Source: Acidobacteriaceae bacterium KBS 89
GTDB lineage: Bacteria > Acidobacteriota > Terriglobia > Terriglobales > Acidobacteriaceae
Assembly: GCA_000381605.1 (NCBI GenBank)
Contig: KB906757.1
Location: 186,001-250,000 of the forward strand
DNA length: 64,000 bases
Reading direction: 5' to 3'
This document shows, piece after piece, positions 44,670 to 54,159 of this stretch. The notes under the pieces were generated by a model. That model had not been told where the DNA came from. It did not search any database and saw only the letters and a program-made list of their open reading frames with translations. Within the stretch, counting starts at the first letter, position 1; the number at the start of each line of letters is the position of its first letter. Made by a program: the position numbers and the translations under genes.

Positions 44670-47147
44670 CTAGTCGCTCAACAGATCAAAGTTGTAGTTG
44701 GCAACCATTCGTTTCGGCTCACTCGGCAACTTCCCCAGATTCACCGTCTGCTCAATCGAATTTGACCCATTGAGCGTTGCGTTCCCCAGCAACACAGCAT
44801 GCTTGTCCGCGAACTCAAGGTACACCGGCACCATCATCTTAAAGTCACGCGACACACCACTCTGCGTCAGCGTGAAGTGTACCGTCGTCTCCTCGCCCTT
44901 CTTCTCAAACGTCGATGTCATCGTGTACTTCGGGACCTCAGTCCCGTAGACATACGCGTTGAAGAACCAATCCAGTTTGTGGTTCTTGTCGATATCCATC
45001 CACGGAGGCATATCGCGCTCCATCACCGCCTTGAAGTCCTCCGTTGTCGCAGCCTTGTTCTGGTAGCTGCTCACAAAGTCGTGCATCGCCTGCTTGAACG
45101 GCGCCTCGCCGTACTTCTTCGTCCAAAACAGCATCTCCAGCGAATGCAGAATATAAGCACCCTTCGGATAGATCAGCATCTCATACACATTGCCGCCCGA
45201 GCGCGACGTGCTCACCCGAGTACCCATCACCACCGGCCCCACATCCACCGGTCGCATACCCTGCGCGTTCTTCTCCAGCAGGCGTCTTCGCAGCAGCTCC
45301 CAGAACTCGCGATACTCCTTCTGGTCCTTGCGTGTCGCCATCAGAAACAGCGACGCCGAAAAATCGGCGAAACCTTCGCTCATCCACTGGTCGCGATAGC
45401 TCCCGAACCCCACCGTCTGTCCCCACCACTGGTGCGCCACCTCATGCGCCGTCACCACCTTCCAGTAGCTCGGATCGCTGTCCAGCAGTCCAAGCTGGTG
45501 CTTCACCGTGCTGTCCCAGAAGTAGCAGATCGGGAGGTACACCAGCGTAGGCCAGCTCTGCCCGTAGTTGCAGGCCGTCTGTTGCGTCAGCGACACGTGA
45601 TCGTAGGGCAGCGGTCCAAAAAAATCCGTGTAGATCTGGACCGCCGCATCTCCCTCCGACGTCGCAACCTTCAGCATCCCCGTCGTCGACAGCGTGCCCA
45701 GCGCCATTCCAGAACGATCGGGCAGACCCTGAAAATTGTTTGCCAGCTCTTTATTGGCATACGTCACCACTTGAACATCTTTGTTCCGCTCGCTCTGGTC
45801 GCTCTTGAACTCCCCCATGTTGAACCCCGCCACCGCAATCGGCGTTAGCGTCTGCCACACACTAATCTTTTGTTGTCCCTCTTCCCTCTCCGTCACCAGA
45901 TTGCCGGTCGCAACCACCTGCACGTACTTCGGCGTATGAAACGTCATGGTGTACTGTGCGTAGTTGCCCAAATCTCCCCGAACGTTCGGATACCAGCTCT
46001 CCCGCGCCCTCAGAAAATAGTTGCCGCCTCCCATGTCCATCACGACGTCCTTGCCCGCATACGCCGTCGTAATCTGGATCGTCTCTCCCACCTTCAACGG
46101 CCTCTGCAGCACCACCGCAAAGTCCGCATCGCGCTCCTTATCCTCCTGGATGAAGTCCAGCGCCTCCCCACCCGGCCCCCACACGCCGCTCACCCGCAGC
46201 GTAGGCGCGAGCAGCAACGGCAACACCTGCACGCCGCCCTCCGCCGCGGTCACAGCGCTCACGACGGTTCCAGTCATCCTTCCGTTCTTCTCAATCGTCA
46301 GATCGATCGTTTGCTGTGCAATGCGAAACCGGTCATTGGCGGCCGCCAGCGACGCCCTCCGCTGCGCCTCCGAACGAATGCCCAGCGCTACATCGTAGCT
46401 GTCGTCACCAGACGTCAGCAGACCAACCTCCTCGGGCTCAACCCCAATCGCCCCCTGCGGATCCACCACATAGATCAGCCGCTTCGAGAACATCGCCCCC
46501 TTCATATCCGCCAGAAAAAATCCGCCGCCGCCCGGGTGCACGATATCCTCCAGCACCCGCGCCTCCACATCATGCTTCAGATTCTTGCGAAACAGCGTCT
46601 GGGCATCCTGGGCCTGCTGCTGCGCACTCCCCGACGCCGGCGCACTTGCTACAGCACTCTTCCGCAACTCTGCCGCGGTGCCGTCCGTAAACTCGAACAC
46701 CGCGCTGGTAAAGGGCTGGTCCAGCACCTCCGTCTTCATCACGATCTTCAGTTGTCTGCGCTCCATCGCCGATGGCGGCTCTACGTGCAGCGTCCCACTC
46801 CCCAGGAAAACTGCTCCCGTAACCACTCCGCCCACTTCGCCATACAGGTAGAACGTCCCATCGCTGAACGTAAACACGCCCGCATCGCGCTTTAACCCCA
46901 GATTCTTCACCGTAAACGAGGGGCCATTCGCCGTTCGCGTCCGCAGCGCCTGATACAGCGCATTCGCATTCGCCGTCCGCGCCGGCTCCAGCTTTTCTGG
47001 AACCTTCATCGCAGGTGGCGGCGCCGGTCGTGACGCTGAATCGCGCCTCTCTGGCCCTCTCCGCTGAAGCTCCTGTTGTGGTTGCTGTCCCACCGCGCCC
47101 AACCCGCACATCCAAAAGAGAAAACAGACCCCAACTCTCACGTTCAT
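44670..47147 (-). CDS. M1-family metallopeptidase
   Basis: An 825-residue secreted zinc peptidase. A signal peptide (VGVCFLFWMCGLGAVG) leads into a long beta-rich region. The zinc site is HEVAHQWWGQ, with His568 first, followed about 18 residues later by SEGFADF, whose Glu is the third ligand. The usual exopeptidase GxMEN motif is not seen; SLTQQTACNYGQSWPTLVYL lies in its expected place. It probably trims peptides in the periplasm, but the specificity is unclear. It follows the phosphodiesterase gene (100-bp gap). Confidence 0.87.
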   Translation of the reverse strand: MNVRVGVCFLFWMCGLGAVGQQPQQELQRRGPERRDSASRPAPPPAMKVPEKLEPARTANANALYQALRTRTANGPSFTVKNLGLKRDAGVFTFSDGTFYLYGEVGGVVTGAVFLGSGTLHVEPPSAMERRQLKIVMKTEVLDQPFTSAVFEFTDGTAAELRKSAVASAPASGSAQQQAQDAQTLFRKNLKHDVEARVLEDIVHPGGGGFFLADMKGAMFSKRLIYVVDPQGAIGVEPEEVGLLTSGDDSYDVALGIRSEAQRRASLAAANDRFRIAQQTIDLTIEKNGRMTGTVVSAVTAAEGGVQVLPLLLAPTLRVSGVWGPGGEALDFIQEDKERDADFAVVLQRPLKVGETIQITTAYAGKDVVMDMGGGNYFLRARESWYPNVRGDLGNYAQYTMTFHTPKYVQVVATGNLVTEREEGQQKISVWQTLTPIAVAGFNMGEFKSDQSERNKDVQVVTYANKELANNFQGLPDRSGMALGTLSTTGMLKVATSEGDAAVQIYTDFFGPLPYDHVSLTQQTACNYGQSWPTLVYLPICYFWDSTVKHQLGLLDSDPSYWKVVTAHEVAHQWWGQTVGFGSYRDQWMSEGFADFSASLFLMATRKDQKEYREFWELLRRRLLEKNAQGMRPVDVGPVVMGTRVSTSRSGGNVYEMLIYPKGAYILHSLEMLFWTKKYGEAPFKQAMHDFVSSYQNKAATTEDFKAVMERDMPPWMDIDKNHKLDWFFNAYVYGTEVPKYTMTSTFEKKGEETTVHFTLTQSGVSRDFKMMVPVYLEFADKHAVLLGNATLNGSNSIEQTVNLGKLPSEPKRMVANYNFDLLSD

Positions 47148-47247
47148 CGCCAGCCCATGTGGTGCTCAGAAATTACACGAGTATCCCATCGACCTTGAAA
47201 CAGAGCAAGCATTTTGCCTTACAACGAAAGAGCTACAGAGTCCTCTT

Positions 47248-48381
47248 TCACTTCACCGCAGCCGTCACCGGCTTCCCGGCCTTCGGCTGCTCAGCATTCC
47301 AATCGAACCCGAGATACTTCGCCAGCGTAGCCGCCACCTGACTCTGCGTCACCCCAGGCACATTCGCACGAAGGCCCAGCCCCGGAGTCTGCGGCCCCAT
47401 GAACCCCATAAAGATGTACTTCGACGCCGGAATCTTCTGTCCATGCGTAGTCCACTCCGGCCCCCCGCCTCGTCCATGGTCAGTCAAAAAAATCAGCGTG
47501 GTATTTCCCTTGTACTCAGGCATCTCCTGCAGCGTCGTCCATAGCTTCTCCAGATAACTATCCACCCGGTTCGCCGCGCTCAGATACTCCCCGTAGTTCC
47601 CTCCATGCGCCCACTCGTCCGTCTCGCCAAGCGACAGAAACACCACCCGCGGCTTCTTCTCCTTGATGTACTCCATCGCCGTATTGAACGTCGGCGCATC
47701 GTATGGCTCGCCATCCCACACCTTCGGCGTCTCCACCTTCAAGGCGTTCAGCAGCTCCAGCCGCGGAGTCATCGGCGACATCTCAAACGGCTCATACCCT
47801 GCATTCACCGGAAACCCGCACCGTCCCGCATTCACGATCGCGGCAATCACATTCCACGCGCCAAACGCCGACACCTGACCCTGTAGTCCTTGCTGCTTAT
47901 TCAACCACTCCAGCACCGTCACATTATGGTTGGGTACGTTGTCGTTCGAATCCACCGTCGGGTCTCCAAACCCCGTCAGCGTCTCGTTGTACCCAGGGTA
48001 GGAAAAATTAAAACCGTTCGTCACCGAAGCATCGGAATGCGCGTCCCGGTCTCCATAAATCTGCCCCTGAGGAATCACCGTCTTCCACAAAAACGGCATC
48101 AGCCGCTCCCGGCGCTCTTCCGGTGTCGCCGCGAGATACTTAGCCCGCAGCTCCTTCACGCTTCGCCCGTTGAAATACCCCTTCGACGCCAGAAGCTTCT
48201 TGTCCGCGCCGCGAAAAACCTCCTGCCACCGCAAGCCATCTGTCATCACCAGAATCACACGCGCCTTCGCGTCGGCCTCCTGTGACCAGCCCCGCGTCCC
48301 ACCCGTCGCGCCCAACAACAGCGCGAACGCGGCAAACCACACCGCGCCCCGAAAGCATCTCTGTCCATCCATTCTGTTCAA
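47248..48381 (-). CDS. Alkaline-phosphatase-superfamily phosphodiesterase/sulfatase-like enzyme
   Basis: A 377-residue secreted enzyme. A signal peptide (AVWFAAFALLLGATGGTRGW) precedes VILVMTDGLRWQEVFRGADK, the metal/nucleophile-containing segment. Other metal-site residues appear in LGETDEWAHGGNYGEYL and LIFLTDHGRGGGPEWTTHG. This resembles nucleotide pyrophosphatase/phosphodiesterase-like members. Starts at 48381 or 48372 are both possible. The substrate is unknown. Confidence 0.84.
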   Translation of the reverse strand: MNRMDGQRCFRGAVWFAAFALLLGATGGTRGWSQEADAKARVILVMTDGLRWQEVFRGADKKLLASKGYFNGRSVKELRAKYLAATPEERRERLMPFLWKTVIPQGQIYGDRDAHSDASVTNGFNFSYPGYNETLTGFGDPTVDSNDNVPNHNVTVLEWLNKQQGLQGQVSAFGAWNVIAAIVNAGRCGFPVNAGYEPFEMSPMTPRLELLNALKVETPKVWDGEPYDAPTFNTAMEYIKEKKPRVVFLSLGETDEWAHGGNYGEYLSAANRVDSYLEKLWTTLQEMPEYKGNTTLIFLTDHGRGGGPEWTTHGQKIPASKYIFMGFMGPQTPGLGLRANVPGVTQSQVAATLAKYLGFDWNAEQPKAGKPVTAAVK

Positions 48382-48494
48382 GAAATCACCGGTTCCGCAC
48401 TGGGCCAGCCCCAGTCGCGTTGAGTTAGTTTCAACGCACCCATCCTATCCCAGAGCGGGCCAGTCGAGACACACCTATCCCATCGCCTTGCACA

Positions 48495-48517
48495 CCGCGG
48501 CAACGCGGTCGCCGCGG
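48495..48517. terminator. GC-rich hairpin after the small secreted protein gene
   Basis: CCGCGGC (48495-48501) and GCCGCGG (48511-48517) form a perfect 7-bp stem across a 9-nt loop. It lies about 20 bp past the stop on the minus strand. There is no T-run, so it may stabilise the 3' end rather than terminate alone. Confidence 0.35.
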
Positions 48518-48534
48518 CGCAGCAGATCGGCAAA

Positions 48535-48873
48535 CTAGAGCAGTTTTACCGAGGTCACTTTGATCGTGTCGCCCTTAACATCGCCGCTGACGTTCACCCG
48601 CAGGTGGTCGGTTTTGTCCGAAGCCTTGAGTGCAGCGAGGATCTTCGCATTGCCCTCCGCGTCAAACTTCAGAAACTTGTTGTCCGCGGTAACAATGCCA
48701 AAGCCGCTCTTCTCACAAGCCAGTGCACACTCTTTCGTATGCGCATCGGCGGTCGCGGCCGCCTTCTTGGAACAGGCCACATCAAGGACCGAAACGTCAT
48801 TGAAGGTCTCTGTAGCAGCCAGCGCAGGCGTAGCCATCATGCCAAGCGCCAGGAGGGAAACAAGCATTTTCAT
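48535..48873 (-). CDS. Small secreted cysteine-containing protein
   Basis: A 112-residue protein with a signal peptide (MKMLVSLLALGMMATPALA). The mature part has ACSKK, KECALACEKSGFG and a conserved-looking YxxF-type end, KTDHLRVNVSGDVKGDTIKV. Three cysteines suggest metal binding or a disulphide. I recall similar small proteins in Acidobacteriota but no assigned function. GGAGAACCACG precedes the ATG. It lies 43 bp after the DoxX gene, so it is probably in the same ECF-controlled transcript. Confidence 0.72.
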   Translation of the reverse strand: MKMLVSLLALGMMATPALAATETFNDVSVLDVACSKKAAATADAHTKECALACEKSGFGIVTADNKFLKFDAEGNAKILAALKASDKTDHLRVNVSGDVKGDTIKVTSVKLL

Positions 48874-48916
48874 CGTGGTTCTCCATTTCAGGGTTAAAAA
48901 CGTTGGACTACTGTGT

Positions 48917-49351
48917 TCATACAAATTGGTTACTGGTCTGGGAGCCCTGCTCCTTCACGGCCACCGTGTCTTCTTCACGGACGGCCGTAAGTTGCGAAAG
49001 CGCGAACGCCCCGACGGCGATCTCAAGATCCCGCACCGCAAGGTCGTAAAACATGCCTGTAGTCATCAGGTTCGCCGCAATCGCAATCAACCACACCATA
49101 ACAATATAACTGCCGATCTTTGTCCAGCGGCTCAGTACGATTATTCCGGCAATTATTTCCACCACCCCGACAAGGTGCATAAACGTAGATGTGCTCACCG
49201 GCACCATCTTCGTCGCGTAGGGGCTCAGATACATCCCCCAATCCGTCAGTTTATTGAAGTATTTGTCCACTCCGGCGACGATCGGCATCAACCCTAGCGC
49301 GACCCTTAACGCCCACCAGCTATCATTCAGGCGATGATCGAATGTTTTCAT
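48917..49351 (-). CDS. DoxX-like membrane protein
   Basis: A 144-residue protein with four hydrophobic helices, including WWALRVALGLMPIVAGVDKY, HLVGVVEIIAGIIVL and SYIVMVWLIAIAANLM. This pattern fits the DoxX/DoxD family, often linked to oxidative or redox stress. AGAGGTGGAAG is upstream of the ATG. It is divergent from the ECF sigma factor and has its own ECF-like promoter, so it is probably a target of that sigma factor. Confidence 0.78.
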   Translation of the reverse strand: MKTFDHRLNDSWWALRVALGLMPIVAGVDKYFNKLTDWGMYLSPYATKMVPVSTSTFMHLVGVVEIIAGIIVLSRWTKIGSYIVMVWLIAIAANLMTTGMFYDLAVRDLEIAVGAFALSQLTAVREEDTVAVKEQGSQTSNQFV

Positions 49352-49370
49352 CTTCCACCTCTATGCAGAA

Positions 49371-49397
49371 AGAGTGCGTGGCCGGCAATCGGTTACA
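49371..49397 (-). promoter_or_regulatory. Predicted ECF promoter for the DoxX operon
   Basis: On the minus strand TGTAACC (from 49397) is followed after 16 nt by CTCT. The boxes and spacing match the promoter of the divergent sigma gene. The -10-like box is about 20 nt from the DoxX ATG. Confidence 0.6.
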
Positions 49398-49451
49398 CAA
49401 AAACGGAAAATACCCTACCGGCGACAAATAGGCGGGAAAAATCGCCGTTTC

Positions 49452-49478
49452 TGTAACCTTTTTCCCCCCGCACACTCT
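49452..49478 (+). promoter_or_regulatory. Predicted ECF promoter for the sigma-factor gene
   Basis: TGTAACC (49452-49458), 16 nt, then CTCT (49475-49478). The same boxes and spacing appear in reverse upstream of the DoxX gene, and the two -35 elements form an inverted repeat (with flanking CCGTTT). This suggests autoregulation and shared control. Confidence 0.6.
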
Positions 49479-49495
49479 CTTAGGTAGTAGCAGCC

Positions 49496-50191
49496 ATGGA
49501 TACATTCGAAAGAGTCAAATCGGAGAGCCTCACAGACGAGGAGGTCGTCAACCGCGTCCGCGCCGGTGAAACTGCGCTCTACGAGGTCATCATGCGCCGT
49601 TATAACCAGCGTCTATACCGCGTCGCACGCGCCATTCTGCACAACGACGCGGAAGCCGAAGACGTTATGCAGGACGCCTACGTTCGCGCCTACACCCATC
49701 TCGGCCAATTCGCCGCCCGCTCACCCTTCTCCTCCTGGCTCACGCGCATCGCCGTCAACGAAGCCCTGGCTCGCCGCCGCTCCACCAAACAGCATCAAGA
49801 GGTTGACGTTTCAGAATTCGACGGAGAAATTTCCATGCAGGATCTCTACAAATCTCCCGACCCCGAACAAAACGCCTCCAGCGCCCAAGTGAGAGAATTT
49901 CTCGAGCAGGCCGTGCTCGACCTGCCCGAGCAATACCGCACCGTTATCATGCTGCGCGACATTGAAGAACTAAGCACAGCGGAGACAGCCGACGCTCTGG
50001 ATCTCACCGTCGAAAACGTAAAAATCCGCCTGCACCGTGGTCACGGAATGATCCGCGACTGGCTCTTCGAACGCATTGGAGCAAAAGCAAAAGAGGCCTT
50101 CCCCTTCATGGGAATACGCTGCGACCGCGTCGTACAAACAGTCTTCTCCCGCCTCGCAGACTACCCAGCCTCAGACTCGCAAGTGCATTAA
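49496..50191 (+). CDS. ECF-type RNA polymerase sigma factor
   Basis: A 231-residue sigma factor. Region 2 is [20 protein letters not shown] and [18 protein letters not shown]; region 4 is [20 protein letters not shown] with a helix-turn-helix ([20 protein letters not shown]). The C-terminus adds [13 protein letters not shown], found in several ECF groups. No anti-sigma gene is adjacent; a convergent phosphoketolase gene overlaps its stop by four bases. Two matching promoters at 49371 and 49452 suggest it controls itself and the DoxX operon. Confidence 0.93.
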   Translation: MDTFERVKSESLTDEEVVNRVRAGETALYEVIMRRYNQRLYRVARAILHNDAEAEDVMQDAYVRAYTHLGQFAARSPFSSWLTRIAVNEALARRRSTKQHQEVDVSEFDGEISMQDLYKSPDPEQNASSAQVREFLEQAVLDLPEQYRTVIMLRDIEELSTAETADALDLTVENVKIRLHRGHGMIRDWLFERIGAKAKEAFPFMGIRCDRVVQTVFSRLADYPASDSQVH

Positions 50192-52605
50192 ACCGGCCAC
50201 TTCCACTCCCGAATCTTCTTCGAATCGATCCCGTTCGCATGAGCATAGTTCACGCTCTCGATAATCTGCCCCTTCAACCATTCCTTCGTATGCGCCGCAG
50301 TCGCCTGCAGCCGCGGCACGCGATCGATCACATCGATCGCCAGGTCAAACCGGTCGATCTGATTCAAAATCGCCAGCTCCAGCGGCGTATTAATGTTCCC
50401 CTTCTCCTTGTACCCGCGCACATGAATGTTGTCATGGTTCGTCCGCCGGTACGTCAGCTTATGGATCAGCAAAGGATACCCATGAAAATTAAAGATCACC
50501 GGCTTATTCTTCGTGAACAAGCTATCGAACTCCCGCGACGAAAGCCCATGCGGATGCTCCTCCTCCGGCATCAACCGGAACAGGTCCACCACATTCACAA
50601 ACCGTATCTTCACATCCGGGCACCGCTCCCGCAGAATCGCCACCGCCGCGAGCGCCTCAGCAGTGGGAATATCTCCCGCACAGGCCATCACCACATCCGG
50701 ATCCTCGCCTGCATCATTACTGGCAAAGTCCCACGTCCCAATCCCCTTCGTGCAATGGATCACCGCCGCATCCATATCCAGATACTGCAGGTGCGGAGCC
50801 TTATCCGCCACAATCACATTCACGTAGTTCGTACTCCGCAGACAATGATCCGTCACGCTCAACAAACAATTCGCATCCGGTGGCAGATAAATCCGTGTCA
50901 CCTCAGGCGACTTATTCGTCACCACATCCAGGAACCCAGGGTCCTGATGAGTAAACCCGTTATGGTCCTGCCGCCACACCAGCGAAGTAATCAACAGATT
51001 GATCGACGAAATAGGCGCTCTCCACCGCAATTCAAGCTTGCTCTTCTCCAACCACTTCGCATGCTGGTTGAACATCGAGTCGATGATGTGCACAAACGAC
51101 TCATACGTCGAAAAGAACCCATGACGCCCCGTCAGGACATACCCTTCGAACCAACCCTCCAGCGTATGCTCGCTCAAAATCTCCATCACCCGCCCATCGG
51201 CCGCCAAATCGCCCCCGTCCGCATCCTCCGGAAGCATCTTCGCCATCCACGTCTTCCCGCTCGCCTCATAGATCGCCTGCAACTTATTCGAAGCCGTCTC
51301 ATCCGGCCCAAACACGCGGAAGTTCGTCATGTTCTGCTTCATCGAATCGCGCAGAAAGTGCGCCACCGTATCCGTCGATGACACCTCAATCTGCCCCGGC
51401 TTCTTCACCTTCACCGCATAGTCGCGAAAGTCCGGCAGTTCCATCGGTTTCCGCAGCAACCCGCCATTCGCATGCGGATTCGCCGTAATCCTCCGCTGTC
51501 CCACAGGAGCCATCGCCTTCAACTCAGCGATCAACCTGCCCGACTCATCGAACAACTCCTCTGGCTTATAACTCCGCATCCACTTCTCCACCAGCTTCAA
51601 ATGGGCCGGGTTCGTCTTCGGATCAAGAACCGGCATCTGGTGCGACCGCCACGATCCCTCCAGCTTGTGTCCATCAATCTCCTTCGGACAAGTCCATCCC
51701 TTCGGCGTCCGCAGAATAATCATCGGCCATCGCGGCCGCTCCGGCGTCGAGCCCTTCGGCGCACTCCGTGCCTTCTTTTGAATCGCGCGAATCTCCGTCA
51801 CGCAGTCTTCCATCACCCGCGCCATCACTTGGTGCATCTTCGCCGGATCGTCTCCTTCCACGACATAAGGAGTCCACCCAAACCCCTTGAACATCCATTC
51901 CAGCTCTTCGGGAGAAATCCGCGCCAGCACAGTAGGATTCGCTATTTTGTAACCGTTGAGGTGCAGTATTGGCAGCACCGCTCCATCGCGCACTGGATTC
52001 AAAAACTTATTCGAATGCCACGATGTAGCGAGCGGCCCCGTCTCCGCCTCACCATCCCCCACCACCACCGTCACAATCAAATCCGGATTATCAAACGCCG
52101 CACCAAACCCATGCGACAAGCTATACCCCAACTCCCCGCCCTCATGGATCGACCCCGGCGTCTCCGGCGTGCAGTGGCTTCCAATCCCACCCGGAAACGA
52201 GAACTGCCTAAAGAACTTCTGCATCCCGGCAACATCTTCACTTTTGTCCGGATACACCTCCGAATAAACGCCCTCAAGATAACAGTTCGACAGCGTCGCC
52301 GGCGCTCCATGTCCCGGCCCCGAAAGATAAATCAAATCCAGATCGTACTTCTTGATCAGCCGGTTCAGATGTACCCACGCAAAAGTCTGCCCGGGGTCCG
52401 ATCCCCAATGCCCCAACAGCCGGTTCTTGATATGCTCCACCTTCAGCGGCTCCCGCAGCAGCGGGTTCTCCACCAGATAGAGCATCCCCACGCAAAGGTA
52501 GTTACACGCCCGCCAGTAAGCATCGATCTTCTGCAACTCCTCCGCGGACAACGCCTGGGCACTTTGACTCTTCACTTTGGTCGATTCCTTGGCAACACTG
52601 CTCAT
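50188..52605 (-). CDS. xfp: Phosphoketolase (xylulose-5-P/fructose-6-P)
   Basis: An 805-residue ThDP enzyme that splits xylulose-5-P or fructose-6-P to acetyl phosphate and a sugar phosphate. Markers: [28 protein letters not shown] and the ThDP motif [14 protein letters not shown]. Length and order are standard. The ATG ending at 52605 has GAAGGAGTTGTCT directly upstream. It lies 64 bp after acetate kinase on the same strand, so acetyl phosphate can be converted to acetate and ATP. Its 3' end overlaps the sigma gene's stop by four bases in convergent orientation. Confidence 0.96.
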   Translation of the reverse strand: MSSVAKESTKVKSQSAQALSAEELQKIDAYWRACNYLCVGMLYLVENPLLREPLKVEHIKNRLLGHWGSDPGQTFAWVHLNRLIKKYDLDLIYLSGPGHGAPATLSNCYLEGVYSEVYPDKSEDVAGMQKFFRQFSFPGGIGSHCTPETPGSIHEGGELGYSLSHGFGAAFDNPDLIVTVVVGDGEAETGPLATSWHSNKFLNPVRDGAVLPILHLNGYKIANPTVLARISPEELEWMFKGFGWTPYVVEGDDPAKMHQVMARVMEDCVTEIRAIQKKARSAPKGSTPERPRWPMIILRTPKGWTCPKEIDGHKLEGSWRSHQMPVLDPKTNPAHLKLVEKWMRSYKPEELFDESGRLIAELKAMAPVGQRRITANPHANGGLLRKPMELPDFRDYAVKVKKPGQIEVSSTDTVAHFLRDSMKQNMTNFRVFGPDETASNKLQAIYEASGKTWMAKMLPEDADGGDLAADGRVMEILSEHTLEGWFEGYVLTGRHGFFSTYESFVHIIDSMFNQHAKWLEKSKLELRWRAPISSINLLITSLVWRQDHNGFTHQDPGFLDVVTNKSPEVTRIYLPPDANCLLSVTDHCLRSTNYVNVIVADKAPHLQYLDMDAAVIHCTKGIGTWDFASNDAGEDPDVVMACAGDIPTAEALAAVAILRERCPDVKIRFVNVVDLFRLMPEEEHPHGLSSREFDSLFTKNKPVIFNFHGYPLLIHKLTYRRTNHDNIHVRGYKEKGNINTPLELAILNQIDRFDLAIDVIDRVPRLQATAAHTKEWLKGQIIESVNYAHANGIDSKKIREWKWPV

Positions 52606-52669
52606 AGACAACTCCTTCGAGTGATGTAAGTGGGATTCCGCAAGCAATTAATTTGTGACTGAATCTGAA

Positions 52670-53869
52670 CTAATTGTGAGATCGCGCCATGCGTTCGACA
52701 TGCAGCGCAATCATCCAATCCTCTTTTGCCGGAACAACGAGCACCGCCGTTACTGAGTCAGATGCACTTACGTTCCTCAAAGAATCACCCTGAGCTTCGT
52801 TCAGCGCAGAATTCATCGAAATCCCCATCGTCGCCATTCCACCCAGAATCTCGGCCCGCGACCGCGCATCGTGCTCGCCAATTCCTCCTGCAAAGACCAC
52901 CGCATCAACGCCACCCATCAGCGCCGCGAACCCACCCAACGCCTTCTTCACACTCCGCGTAAAGATCTCCACCGCCATCTTCGCCTTCGCATCGCCCTGG
53001 GCCGCCGCCTCCCTCACCGCTTTCATGTCATTCGGCATCGCCGACAACGCCACCATCCCCGCATCATGGTTAAGCATCTTTTCCAGCGCGCTCACCTTGT
53101 CTCCCTTCATCTGCCGCAGCAGATAAAGCACCAGACCCGGGTCGAGATCCCCCGGCCGCGTCCCCATCACCACCCCACCCGTCGGCGTCAGCCCCATAGT
53201 CGTATCCACCGACCGCCCATCCACCACCGCCGTCACGCTGCATCCACTTCCCAGATGCGCAATCACCATCCGCCGCGGGAACGCCACCGCCGAATCCTCC
53301 CGCAGCTGCCGCACAATCGACTCGCAGCTCAGCCCATGAAACCCATAACGCCGAACCCCTCTCTCCCGATACTCCTGCGGAATCGGATAAGTAGTCGCCG
53401 CCTCCGGCATCGTCTCGTGAAACACCGTATCGAAGCACGCATAGTGCGCCACATCGGGGAACCTCTGCATTGTGTCCTGGATCACCTCAATCACCGCCGG
53501 ATCATGCAGCGGCGCAAACACCACTGCCTCATGCAGATCCTTCATCACCTCCGGCGTAATCCGCTGATGCCGGTCCAGCTTCGCCCCCGGATGCACCACG
53601 CGATACCCCACCGCCTCCACCTTCGGCAGTCCCGGCCCGCTCACAGCCCCCACCACCACCCCAATCGCCTCCGCAGGCGTCTCTGCCTTTACAGTCTTGC
53701 GGACTCCACTCAGGTCCTGTCCCTCTGCATCGCGAAATTTGAACCCTGCGTTTGCCCCGCCAATCCCTGTCACCTCACCTTCAAACAACGAGCGTGGTCC
53801 TCCCTCCCCCGACTCAAACAGAGAGAACTTGATCGACGAAGATCCACTATTGATCACCAGAATATGCAC
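52670..53869 (-). CDS. ackA: Acetate kinase
   Basis: A 399-residue enzyme converting acetyl phosphate and ADP to acetate and ATP. Motifs: VINSGSSSIKFSLFE, FHGLSCESIVRQL and VIAHLGSGCSVTAV. The GTG ending at 53869 matches the family N-terminus (HILVINSG) and has AGGACAG upstream; the longer frame beyond it is not supported. Together with the phosphoketolase it forms a two-gene acetate branch. Confidence 0.95.
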   Translation of the reverse strand: MHILVINSGSSSIKFSLFESGEGGPRSLFEGEVTGIGGANAGFKFRDAEGQDLSGVRKTVKAETPAEAIGVVVGAVSGPGLPKVEAVGYRVVHPGAKLDRHQRITPEVMKDLHEAVVFAPLHDPAVIEVIQDTMQRFPDVAHYACFDTVFHETMPEAATTYPIPQEYRERGVRRYGFHGLSCESIVRQLREDSAVAFPRRMVIAHLGSGCSVTAVVDGRSVDTTMGLTPTGGVVMGTRPGDLDPGLVLYLLRQMKGDKVSALEKMLNHDAGMVALSAMPNDMKAVREAAAQGDAKAKMAVEIFTRSVKKALGGFAALMGGVDAVVFAGGIGEHDARSRAEILGGMATMGISMNSALNEAQGDSLRNVSASDSVTAVLVVPAKEDWMIALHVERMARSHN

Positions 53870-54065
53870 GAGCGCTGTCCTATCGTCCTCTCCTACCGTA
53901 CACCGGCAACCCCAAACCACCGGTAAATTGCCCGTAAACCTTATTCATCCTGCGACACCTACTCAACTCCGCAATGACAGCAAATACGGTTAAGCCCTAG
54001 TCATTTTTACGTACTGCTCTGACGGTAAGGAGCAAGTGAGCGAGGGCCTCCAATCAGTATGAATC

Positions 54066-54099
54066 GTTGCAAATCGTTGACAAGATGTTGACAAATCGG
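54066..54099. repeat. Three helically phased GTTG(A)CAA repeats
   Basis: GTTGCAAATC, GTTGACAAGAT and GTTGACAAATC begin at 54066, 54076 and 54087, so spacing is 10 and 11 bp, one helical turn. They lie about 60 bp before the Wzy-like gene start and may be binding sites for an activator, or part of the promoter; the last two also contain TTGACA. Confidence 0.45.
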
Positions 54100-54159
54100 C
54101 TCAGTCGCAGACGTAGGGTATGGTGTATCGGAGGTTTTCGCATCAAGTCCCAACCCGAC

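Noticed and set aside
44799..46895. Long forward-strand frames (349 and 341 codons) across the M1 peptidase gene
   Set aside because: They are Arg/His/Pro-rich shadows caused by strong codon bias; the reverse strand has HEVAH and a signal peptide.
50239..52629. Forward-strand frames of 380 and 385 codons across the phosphoketolase gene
   Set aside because: Arg/His-rich composition and no motifs; they are antisense shadows of a clear phosphoketolase.
52871..53926. Forward-strand frame of 351 codons opposite acetate kinase
   Set aside because: Low-complexity His/Arg-rich translation with no start signal; shadow of acetate kinase.
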